Positions 11,986 to 20,739 of a DNA stretch of 64,000 nucleotides are shown here, piece after piece. A program made the translations under genes and the position numbers. This DNA comes from Halichondria panicea (taxonomy: Eukaryota > Porifera > Demospongiae > Suberitida > Halichondriidae). The stretch spans positions 3,286,501 to 3,350,500 of the forward strand of contig NC_087385.1 in assembly GCF_963675165.1 (NCBI RefSeq), written 5' to 3'. The notes under the pieces were generated by a model. It was not told where the DNA came from, searched no databases, and saw only the letters and a list, made by a program, of their open reading frames with translations. The first letter of the stretch is position 1, and every line of letters begins with the position of its first letter.

Positions 11986-13225
11986 CAGTGCAACAACCAA
12001 AGAGAGTAGATTTTTTTTTATATTATTTTTTTTCACATTTTGTGGCATATCTTCTGAAGTAAAAGTGATATGATCTATTTGAGTGCAGGTACTGAAAGTT
12101 CAATTATTGGCGCTTCCATTGGACCACCACCTGTTACATCATATGACATCATCACTATGAAATGGCTGTCTGAAGATGTGTACCTCCGAAAATATGTTAG
12201 GAATAGAAGTAGCTTATTTGTTTGAGTTAAGATCTGAAATTTATTGTGTATGTACCTGAGTATATTGCTCATCTTTTGAGCTTCAACAGAAGTCTGGGCT
12301 GCTAGTAAGTTCTGAGAAATACTGAATTTTGTTGTTTTTTGGTGGCAAATATGTTAGGAATACAACTTTCGATTTTATGCTAGTTAAGGTCTGATTTTTG
12401 AGGAGCATGTACTACAATAGCATAGAATTCATCTGTACTAACTTACAGGAGCTAGACAAGTCTTATCTTTGCTAGAGCGGCCCTTCTTGTCAAAAATGGT
12501 GATTTTGCTCTGTTTTGCTACTTTTGCTGACGTATGCAATGATATTCATTGATTTGTGACATCACAAATCATCTTGTTGTTATTTGCTACATCCAAAGGT
12601 CATGTGATGTCTACCTGCAAATACACAGTTGGTGTTGGTCATTCTGTGTCACAGGGGCGTGGTAATTGAGCTTACTACGTAGCCAAATCACCCCAAAAGT
12701 CATAAAAAGCACTGTTTTTGACAAGATGGGCCGCTCTAGCAAAGAAGAGGCTAGCCTAACTCCTGTAAGTTAGTACAGATGAAAAGTACACTATTGTAGT
12801 ACATGCTGCTCAAAAATTAGACCTTAACTAATATAAAATCGAAAGTTGTATTCCTAACATATTTGCCACCAAAAAACAACAAAATGCAGTATTTCTCAGA
12901 ACTTACTAGTAGCCCAGACTTCCGTTGAAGCTCAAAAGATGAGCAATATACTCAGGTACATGCACAACAAATTTCAGATCTTAACTCAAACAAATAAGCT
13001 ACTTCTATTCCTAACATATTTTCGGAAGTACACATCTTCAGACAGCCATTTTATACTGATGATGTCATGTGATGTAACAGGTGGTGGTCCAATGGAAGCG
13101 CCAATAGTTGAACTTTCAGTACCTGCACTAAATAGATCATATCATTTTTACTTTAGAAGATATGCCACAAAATGTAAAAAATGTGTACCAAAAAAAAAAA
13201 TCTACTCTCTTTGGTTGTTGCACTG
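11986..13225. mobile_element. 1240-bp foldback element with long TIRs, TA target
   Basis: TA lies on each side (11984-11985, 13226-13227). The outermost bases are CAGTGCAACAACCAAAGAGA at the left, mirrored at the right. The two arms are inverted copies over about 500 bp each (11986-12505 and about 12715-13225) with a unique centre of about 210 bp. TA target and CAGTG ends suggest Tc1/mariner mobilisation. It codes for no transposase. Removing it plus one TA restores the frame of the surrounding pol gene, which gives the boundaries to the base. Confidence 0.93.
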
Positions 13226-13227
13226 TA

Positions 13228-15116
13228 GGGTCAGGAGATATGCCCTCGCTATCGATGATGTGTCCTAGGTATTCGATCCTGGATTGGTGGAATTTACATT
13301 TGGCTTTGTTGAGGGTGAGCCCTTCGTTTTGTATCCGTTTAAGGACCTCGTGTAGTCTTTGGTCATGCACGTCCCTGGTGGCAGCAAATATCAGGATGTC
13401 GTCGACGTGGACAAGGACTCCTGGAATGTCAGCTAGAAGCTCGTTCATTTTCCGCTGGAAATGCTCTGGGGCACTGTTGATGCCGAAGGGTAGCTTATTG
13501 AAGCAAAATCGGCCAATTGGTGTAAGGAACGTAGTAAGGAGCCTGGACTCTTGTGACAATGGGACTTGCCAAAAACCGCTATTTGTGTCTAACTTGGTGA
13601 ACACTTTGGCCCCTGCCATTTGGGCAAGGGTGGAATCAACTTTAGGTAGTGGGTGTACTTCTCTCATCACGTTTTCATTTAATGGTTTTAGGTCGACACA
13701 TACACGGAGTTTTCCTGACGGCTTGGTAACAATGACCATTCCCGCACACCATGGTGTTGGCTCACTGACTTTAGAGATTACACCCAGTTGTTGCATTCGT
13801 TGTAGCTCCTTTTCGACTTCAGGGCGTTGTGGCAGTGCCACACGTCGTGGGACGTATATGGCAAACGGGGTGGCATCGGGTTTCAGGCGTATCGTACAGT
13901 CTGTTTTAAAAGTTCCAAGTCCTTTAAAGATCTCGGGATACTGCTGGACCACTGAATCATCTTGGATTTCTCCCACTTGTTCGAGTACTTGTAGTGCTCT
14001 AATCGCTGGGAGGCCGAGTAAGTTATTTCGGAGGTTTTCCACAACGAAAATTTTTTGAGTGCATTTTCTTTGCTGCACTTGAAGATGGACTTCTGTTTCT
14101 CCTAGCAGAGTGAGTGGTTTGCAATCTGGTCCGCAGAGTGTTTTCGTGGCTTTTTGGAGGGTAGGGGTCTGTGGCATTGATTTCCAGGTGTTTTCCGATA
14201 CTGCGGTGACTTCGGCACCTGTGTCCACCTTAAAAGTCACTGGTAGACTGTTAACTGTCACCTGGAGCTTCCATGCTTTTCCTGTTTCCCCTGTTTGTGC
14301 AGAATCTAGGTAGAACTCGTCGCTGTCGGGGTCGGGGTCTCGTACGCTCATGTTCTCTGTAATCTCGGCAACACCCTTAGAAAGGCATTGGGAGCCATAG
14401 TGTCCCTTTCGGTCACATTTGAAACATACAGCATCTCTAGCTGGACAGCGTTGAAATGAATGAGGACTTTTTCCACATCGTTGACACGTTTGTGCTTTGC
14501 TCTGTGGTTTAGTGAATCGTTTGTTCTTGGGTATGTAACGAGTTTTTACTTCTTCTAATCCAGATTGGTCACTGGCAGTGCCCTTTAGGTGGGCTGCTTG
14601 TTGTTTTACTGCTTCTCGCTGTCGCACAAGTTTCTTTGCTTTCTCCAATGTGAGGTCTGCCTCCATCTGTAGTCGCTCTGAAAGGGATTGGTCTTGAATA
14701 CCTACGACGAGGCGGTCCCGTATCATCTCATCTTTGATCGCGCCGTACTCGCAGTTGTCGGCGGCTTGGTGTAGGGAAGTAATAAAAAGTTCAATCGATT
14801 CTCCCTTTTCTTGTTGACGTCTGTTAAAACACGCTCTTTCGAAGATTACGTTCTTTCGAACCTTGAAATGGGCATCATATCTCGCGATGACGCTGTCGAA
14901 AACTTTTTTATCTTCATTGGATATTCCTGACATGTTCAGGATGTCTTCTGACGCTTCTCCCATACAGTAAAGTAGGGTACTGACCTGTCTTTCGCCTGAT
15001 TCCGTGGAAAGACCAGAGGCAATGCGATACTGTTGGAACCTTCCTTTCCAGCGACTCCATTCTTCTGGTTTATCGAAACTAAATGCATTTGGGGGTTGTA
15101 GTAAGCTTCCTGCCAT
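13228..15116 (-). CDS. Gypsy gag-protease-reverse transcriptase (N-terminal part of gag-pol)
   Basis: The frame starts at ATG 15116 (MAGSLLQPPNAFSFDKPEEW), 10 bp after the primer-binding site. The gag core spans residues 1-200. Two CCHC knuckles follow (CQRCGKSPHSFQRC and CFKCDRKGHYGSQC, about residues 214-245), then a retropepsin with VDTGAEVTAVS (about 297-307). The reverse transcriptase has VCVDLKPLNENV, FTKLDTNSGFWQVPL and LPFGINSAPEHFQRKM; the catalytic box reads HVDD rather than the common YVDD. The frame is cut by the foldback element at 13226. The last true residues are SEGISPDP; what the open frame reads beyond belongs to the inserted element. Confidence 0.92.
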
Positions 15117-15129
15117 CTTTAGAGAGGGG

Positions 15130-15147
15130 ATCCCACTTCTGACACCA
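15130..15147 (-). promoter_or_regulatory. Gypsy primer-binding site
   Basis: On the - strand TGGTGTCAGAAGTGGG follows the 5' LTR directly. It starts with TGG, complementary to a tRNA CCA end, as expected for priming of minus-strand DNA. I did not assign the tRNA. Confidence 0.75.
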
Positions 15148-15293
15148 TGTAGAATTAGGGATTAGACAGGTACCAATGTAGCTTTATCAACACGAGACAA
15201 CATAAGACATGCGCACAAATCATAAGGTAAAGATCACAACACTAACAAAGGATAAATACAAACAGCATACATAGTAAATACAGTTATACCACA
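15148..15293 (-). repeat. Gypsy 5' LTR
   Basis: Identical to the LTR at 9899-10044. It should carry the element's promoter; no clear TATA box was assigned. Target duplication TGGAC follows at 15294-15298. Confidence 0.93.
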
Positions 15294-15515
15294 TGGACGA
15301 GCTCTCTTTTTCCTAGTTGTCTTCTTGTTTAAATAGTGTTGCTATGTGGTAGCCGTGCAAGCTAATATAGCTGGATGCATTGCAACCAGTCAGCCAATCA
15401 GATGAGACATATATCAGTTAATGTACAGTGTCTCGGGGTTTATGACAGTAAACCACACCTCCCCCTCGTAGTCGGGAGGTTTACTGTATTAACTGATACT
15501 TAAACCATACTGCAG

Positions 15516-16153
15516 GAACTTCTATTGAATCATTTCGCTATATTATGCGTATAATCAACCCTAAACGAAAGAGTGATGTTATCACTCGAACTTGGCATAA
15601 TGTTTACGAAAGATTTTCCTCTTGTGGTGTGCTTAAGCAGAAGATTATGGCAACTTTTTCCCAGGAAGTGCCCGAGAGCGATGCTTTTAGTGTGGGCTAC
15701 TATGAAAAACTCAATAACTCAATAACTCAAAACGCTGGATTGTTTCTCAAGATGATCTAGATGCAATGTACCGAAGCTATGGATCTGGTCTGAAGGGCGT
15801 GTAGAGGTGGAACATTCAAAGAAACGAGATCACAGTGATGATAGCAGCGGAGAACCAAGAAATAAGCGATCAAAGAAAGAGAAGGATATTGAAGATGCAG
15901 TCTTCAGGAAAAGCACAGTGAGCTAAGGCTGTGGGCTCGTATGTATGTAAATGGAATACATGCCGATCTTGAGACTCCACCGGATGTGCCGGCTATAACT
16001 GGTCATGTTGTCAAGCGCAAAGAATCAAACCGATCACTTGCTGAAGCTCTGGCAGGAGCAGCAACAGCTGTTACCAAGATGTTAGTCCCTCCTAAGAAGT
16101 TTACGGATGGGATATCACCCTACATGCTTCTAATTGTACTAATTGTAACATGA
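15516..16153 (+). pseudogene. PB1-like accessory gene of IS630-type transposon, frameshifted
   Basis: The segment starts after TACTGCAG. Its first frame (to 15760) gives TSIESFRYIMRIINPKRKSD and later SDAFSVGYYEKLNN. A duplicated CAATAACT at 15714-15732 shifts the frame; the next frame holds RWIVSQDDLDAMYRSYGSG. A third frame holds a charged, nuclear-localisation-like stretch (SGEPRNKRSKKEKDIED). A fourth holds LRLWARMYVNGIHADLETPP and then a helix (SLAEALAGAATAVTKML). The order PB1-like fold, basic linker, RLWARM box, C-terminal helix is what I recall for a sponge protein family ending in a SHOCT-like motif. Here that motif lies next door but on the opposite strand (16169-16315). At least three frame breaks make this copy inactive. 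Confidence 0.55.
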
Positions 16154-16168
16154 ATTTGTGACAATTAA

Positions 16169-16315
16169 TTATTTTTTTGCATTTGCATTTAGACCTTTAA
16201 TGTTCCTCAAAAGCATGCTCTTTTGTTCCTGAAATTCTTCCTCTGTCAAAGTAGCATCTTCTCTAAGCTGTTGCAATGTACGTAATTGCTGTAAATACTT
16301 AAGTTGGCTTTTTAC
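16169..16315 (-). pseudogene. SHOCT-like C-terminal exon, inverted relative to its gene
   Basis: On the - strand this reads LKYLQQLRTLQQLREDATLT followed by EEEFQEQKSMLLRNIKGL and a stop (16169-16171). The pattern leucine-rich helix, LTEEEF, EQK, LL is a SHOCT-like short helical hairpin. I expect it at the C-terminus of the PB1-like protein, but that gene (15516-16153) is on the other strand. The simplest reading is a local inversion of the last exon. Confidence 0.6.
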
Positions 16316-16348
16316 ATGTATAATTTATTACTTAACTATTATAATAGA

Positions 16349-17231
16349 TCAAAATAAATATCCTGAACGCTGACAACAATCATGAGGTGTAATACTCAGA
16401 AAAGCAGACAGAATGAAGTCTTCAAGTAGCTTCGTAGCTTTGTTTGCTTTAGAGAAGGCCTCCGGGCAATACGGTGGCAGAAAATGTAATAACACCCCAA
16501 TGCTTTGGAGTTGCTTAACAACCCCATCTGTGTGACGCATTATCAAGAATGACAACACTGTGAGGATTGGAACCATTAAAAGGCCGAATGAGGAATTTAT
16601 CAATGAAATCTTCAAATATGTCAGCGTTCACATTTTCGGTTGTAATGTATGTATCTAAAAGACACAAAATTCCAATTGCTGAAAATCTCTTGCCTTCGCA
16701 CCAACAGAGAATGTACACGAGCTGGCTTTCCAACAATCGAGTACCCGTAACACCAGATACTGTTCCTTCTGTCACTTCAATAAACAAAAGCATTTCTGGC
16801 TCATACACAGAGATATCAGACAGGAACTGAGCCCTACTGGCAGCATTCTGTTGAAGTGCCACAAGACTAAGTTTTTTTCTAGAGAAATTGTTCTTCTTCA
16901 AGAATGTTGATGCATCAATTTGTGTCCCAGTTGTTTTTTGCTGTATTTCATGTAGATACATGCTAGGCTTTTCAACAATGCTATCAATGATACAAAATTC
17001 ATCATACACACTAATCTTTGACTGAGCTCCTTTCTTTTTTATAGGTTCAACATCACCTGTAGTTTCAAATCTTGTAACAATTCGACTAACTGTAGATCGA
17101 TCAATATTCAGGTTTTTAGCAATTGTTCTGATGGGTAAGCCCATGCCTATACGTTGGAAAATCATCCTCTAGCGCATATCACAAGAATAAGCAGTGGTTC
17201 TATAAGACTCAGCTGAATAACCGGTTGCCAT
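16349..17231 (-). pseudogene. IS630/Tc1-like transposase, decayed
   Basis: The gene starts at ATG 17231 (MATGYSAESYRTTAYSCDMR), is broken by a stop (TAG), and continues from 17165. The N-terminal helix-turn-helix is clear: GMGLPIRTIAKNLNIDRSTV then SRIVTRFETTGDVEP. The first catalytic motif, normally F-x-DETG, reads LLFIEVTEG and lacks the aspartate. The second, VVILDNAS, is kept. The C-terminal block reads in another frame: LLHFLPPYCPEAFSKANKAT, where residues between P and EAFSK are lost. It ends near SITPHDCCQRSGY. It is near the right end of the 8897-17352 element, reading inward, and is inactive. Confidence 0.8.
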
Positions 17232-18054
17232 TTCAAATACTGTAGTTTCTAATAGAAGTGCAATACTGAAGATAATGATATTCACAGTTGGTAATGTAAT
17301 TGTGGTTTAGCTGTTTGGCAATTCACTGTTGCAAGTGCACTGCAATCCACTGTTGGTGTTGTCTTGTCAGAAGCCAGAATAAGCTGTAACAGAAACCAAG
17401 TTCAAAACATCACGACCATTCAATCATCATAGAGGTAGATGAGAGCCTCTTCTGGTTTCAGACTAGTGTGCAAGCCTACACCATAGAGGGCCACAGCTAG
17501 CTGTAAAGCATAATACATAGAATACATAGTAGTGGGCGTGTATGGACCACGCCTATGATTAAATGGGCCTGGATTCGAGTTGACTGGACTAGGCAATCTT
17601 TTCTTTTCTTATTATGCCTCGAGGCGTAGCCGCACGAGGGATACGGTAAAGCTAGACTCGCAAGCCACTCCCTTTTCTCTGAATGGACAGGGGCGGGAGA
17701 AGAGGGACTGGTGACTCTGGGCTATAGCTAGGGTAGAGATTATTCATTGATTTTTCCACGTGATCCAAAAATTGCATTGCATTAGAATTGCGTAGCCTGC
17801 AAAAGTGATCGCGGGCTTCTTAGCTACAGTTTCAGCATGGTTTGATGCTAGTGCTAGAAAAGAAAAGATGATGGAGTAAAGGCATTCAGCTAGGATATAG
17901 TCATCTAAGACACCAGCAGAGATTAGCTGTGTTTTAGTTTTACGTGATGAGAACTGGCAGCAGTGTGTTATTGGTTGCCTAAAGCTTTTAATAACCTGTA
18001 GAGAATTGAGAGTAGTATACAAGGATCTATGATATCAAAAGGCTGGCTAGATAG

Positions 18055-18395
18055 ACCGAATTACCGGGACACAAAAAAATAATTACGGCTACGTTAAAGT
18101 CGAAGTGTCCCTTGTATTAGGGTGTCCCACAGTAATTAGAACGAATATTTCCCCATTTAAGGACGGCCGAGGCTAGCTCTGCAGTCTTTCGTGCAGCTGT
18201 GTACGCGGGTCTACAAAGGTGTCTTCAACCGTCAGTGATATATTACGGTGCCAGAGAGTAGAGAATCCAGAGATCGTTCTAATTAGATCGGGACGTGTAA
18301 AAATATTTACATTTCCTGTTGTTCCTTAATATAGAATGAAAAAAGTTACGTAAGTCCCTTAGAATAGAGTGTCCCGGTAATTTGGGTGAATACGG
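18055..18395. mobile_element. MITE with CCGTATTCACCCGAATTACC ends, left end clipped
   Basis: The right end reads GTGTCCCGGTAATTTGGGTG then AATACGG. The left end begins only at CCGAATTACCGGGACAC. A full copy with TA on both sides is at 44391-44913 in the other arm. Confidence 0.7.
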
Positions 18396-18548
18396 TACTT
18401 GTCTGCATCTGGATAATTTGCACGTGACATTAATATTTAATAGCATTTGTGATTTACATAAGCTGTAGCCCAGAGTCACCAGTTCCTTTTCTCCCGCCCC
18501 CCAATCAGAGAAAAGGGAGTGGCTTGCGAGTCTACGGTAAAGCTGACT

Positions 18549-18570
18549 GTGTGTGTGTGTGTGTGCTGAT
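18549..18570. repeat. (GT)n microsatellite
   Basis: About ten GT repeats. The mirror copy in the other arm is a (CA)n tract near 44192. Confidence 0.85.
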
Positions 18571-18738
18571 TCGTGGATTAGCAAACTAAAGCTTCTTACA
18601 TTGAAGGCTGTAGCAGTCTTTTCAGAATCGCATCATCTGTTTGCACAAACTTTCTATTCAACTTATGAGTTAGCCTTGCACTAAAGCGCAAGCTCGCTAC
18701 AAGAATCAGAAAAAGCTGCTAAAGAAGCTAGCTATTTT

Positions 18739-18967
18739 CAGTGGCTCAAATCCATTGGGCAGGCCAGAAGTCACTGAATAGCTTGAAATTTTGCCTTAAA
18801 AAAAGTCATCACTTTTCATCAGCAGTAAGCATGCGCATGTAGATGGCCCTGCCCACAGCATTCTAATAACTACGCAGTGCAGAATAGATTGACAGATCAA
18901 GCTGAGTTGGAGTTGATGAAACACAAAAGGGGGGGGGCCCGTCAGCCCCCCTCTGCCTACGCCACTG
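18739..18967. mobile_element. CAGTGGCGTAG-family element, 5-bp TSD ATTTT
   Basis: The element starts CAGTGGCTCAAATCC and ends GCCTACGCCACTG, with ATTTT at 18734-18738 and 18968-18972. It shares ends and interior with 54047-54317 and 55732-55971. CAGTGGCG ends with a 5-bp duplication suggest the hAT5 group, by inference. It has an internal deletion just inside the left end. Confidence 0.75.
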
Positions 18968-18972
18968 ATTTT

Positions 18973-19846
18973 AGTAGCCATTTATATTCTAGTGATTCCA
19001 ACTGCTGAGATTCCAACTGCAATAATTATATGAATCAAATGGGGCGTGGTCTCAGTTTGGCCTGCCTTCTCTCGATCTCAATAATCAGTAGTGCTAATAG
19101 TGCACCCTCACCCAAGACACAAGACACAGTTAGACACAGTTATTTTGAGTTTATATATCTGTTGCCCATATCATTTGTGAACTGAATTTGAACGTTGTAT
19201 AAAAAAGTTATAAGAACAGCAAAACGAAAAAAATACTCCTTTTTGTTCATCTTCTCCTCAGTTTCTTCAGTGAGGGGAACTGTAGGACAGGCAGTCGCCT
19301 TGGGTAGTGCAGAAACTGATCTATTTCCTTCGCTAGGGTGGAAGCTACGCCCTCTTTACTGAGGTGAGGTCGCCATTGTTTACCTACTGAGCATGCTCAG
19401 ACATAGCCGAAAGCATGGCCACACCCCTCTTATCTTAGCAACCACTTAAGGTCTATAGCAACAGTAGTGTTTTGCACTGTCGATTCTTACCGCTGCTTGC
19501 CGCTGCTTGCAAGTATTATAATTATGTTGAAGCTCTTCATTGCATTGATAATAAATTGTTGCATGCATAAGACCAAAAAACTTCATGAAAATTACATAAA
19601 CTGCAACAGTGTAAATAAAAATTCAGTACAGTAGCTCTTTATCATAGTAAAGGTGGATTGCCACCATTTGATCTAGCTAGCACCATAGATAAATCTATGC
19701 TGAAAAATTGTAGGTACAAACAAGTGTAAAAAAAATTGTAAAAAAAATAATGGTAGGTTGCATGTTGGATGAGCCGCTGGCAAAAGGATGTAAACAAGAT
19801 GGGTAACCCTAAAAGGAACGCCCATTAGAATAGACACAAAAGTTTA
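18973..19846. other. Non-coding
   Basis: No gene or clear repeat. It contains AT-rich stretches and one short tandem (CGCTGCTTGC twice near 19490). Confidence 0.5.
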
Positions 19847-20283
19847 CAGTGCAAAAAACATTTTCTGAAAAAATGGAGAAGAGTAGGGTTGGAAGAGCAT
19901 GTTGGGGGTTGGTATAGTCTTGCATGCTCCAACGGGTGGGGCACGATCTTTAACAGTTGGGTCCAGCACTACTTCGAGTTTTGGGTGGGCAGGGCTAGAG
20001 TCTCAAATTTAATATTAATTTTACACCATGTGTTTCGGTGCTGTAACCGTTAATTTGAAAAAGCCTCATTCAAATGCGTCATTATGTAGAAACACATGCA
20101 AGTTGATGGTGATCAAGCGTCTCAAATAAGAGGTGTAACGAGAAGTAATGCTGTCGTGCCCCACCCCCAACTAGTTGGAGCATGCAAGACTATACCAACC
20201 CTGTTTCGAACTTTTTGTTACTTCAGTGCACATGCTCTTCCAACCCTACTCTTCCCCATTTTTTCAGAAAATGTTTTTTGCGC
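19847..20283. mobile_element. Foldback MITE, CAGTGCAAAAAACATT ends
   Basis: Inverted arms of about 100 bp start CAGTGCAAAAAACATTTTCT. Inside are GAAGAGTAGGGTTGGAAGAG and TGGTATAGTCTTGCATGCTC, each mirrored on the right. TA flanks both ends. No coding capacity. Confidence 0.75.
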
Positions 20284-20462
20284 TAGCTAGCTAGCTGCGT
20301 GCATCCATATCCAGTCCTGGCGGCCCAGTTTAATTTATATTCTTCCCTCATCACACTCACCAAAATGTTTAATGCCAATTAAATGGCAACAGATTGATGT
20401 TATCTTACTACAGTACCAATCTGTCTCCGAGCGCTTAAGCTTGCCTATGTGAACACAGGACC

Positions 20463-20709
20463 TGTGGTATCCTTACGACATGGAACTAACATTAAGAAAA
20501 AGACTGTGATTCCGTAAATACTGTACTGTAAACCTGTGATTCCGTAAATTGATTCCGTAAATACTGTGTTGTGTTAGTTCTAGTGGTTTCATGTTCTTGT
20601 TTAGTCATTTCTGTACTAGTGTTCTAGAAGGTTCTTTCTAGTATTGTTTTTATATAAATAGCCTGTGTAGTTTGTATGTATCAGAGTTCTGATTTAATGA
20701 ATTATTGAA
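20463..20709 (+). repeat. Gypsy 5' LTR (247 bp)
   Basis: It matches the 3' LTR but is 47 bp longer. It has an extra GATTCCGTAAAT copy and a segment around CATGTTCTTGTTTAGTC that the 3' LTR lacks. A TATA-like TATATAAATAGCC is at about 20651. Confidence 0.8.
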
Positions 20710-20739
20710 GTTATCTCACTGGTGACGAGGATTGTGGAT

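Larger units (their letters stand above)
9899..15293 (-). mobile_element. Ty3/Gypsy retrotransposon, recent, split by a foldback element
   Basis: The element reads on the - strand. Two 146-bp LTRs, identical as far as I can read, bound it. A perfect 5-bp target duplication TGGAC lies at 9894-9898 and 15294-15298. On the - strand the internal region starts with a primer-binding site TGGTGTCAGAAGTGGG and ends with a purine-rich tract AAGGGGGAGA. A single gag-pol frame starts at 15116. It is interrupted only by a 1242-bp insertion (1240-bp element plus TA duplication), beyond which it resumes in phase with the pol downstream part. Identical LTRs and an otherwise open frame indicate a very recent insertion. 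It sits in the intron of the transposon's PB1-like gene. Confidence 0.93.
8897..17352. mobile_element. 8.46-kb IS630/Tc1-like transposon with two convergent genes
   Basis: The ends are a perfect 25-bp inverted repeat beginning CAGTGGATTGCAGTGCACTT (8897-8921 and 17328-17352). TA precedes the left end; the right flank reads TT. The uninterrupted equivalent in the other arm of the inverted duplication (about 45830) reads GGCCCTCTATGGTG, so TA was the target. Inside are a PB1-like gene on + (exon 1 at 9067-9202, the rest at 15516-16153) and a transposase on - (17231-16349) that starts about 120 bp from the right end. Much of the length is a later Gypsy insertion (9899-15293); without it the element is about 3.06 kb. 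Confidence 0.8.
17353..18738. repeat. Left arm (part 2) of large inverted duplication
   Basis: This continues the match interrupted by the IS630-like transposon. It is the reverse complement of about 43975-45850. Anchors are CAGAAGCCAGAATAAGCT, the GCCTCGAGGCGTAGCCGC region (17613-17633 in + orientation), the CCGGGACAC MITE and the GCACTAAAGCGCAAGCT segment. No gene was found. Confidence 0.8.

Noticed and set aside
12075..13268. Two related frames inside the 1240-bp element (both starting MSNILRY)
   Set aside because: They are mirror copies in the two inverted arms; no transposase motif.
13162..14313. Long + strand frame (298 aa) opposite the Gypsy gag-pol
   Set aside because: It is the antisense shadow of the clear gag-pol frame on the - strand.
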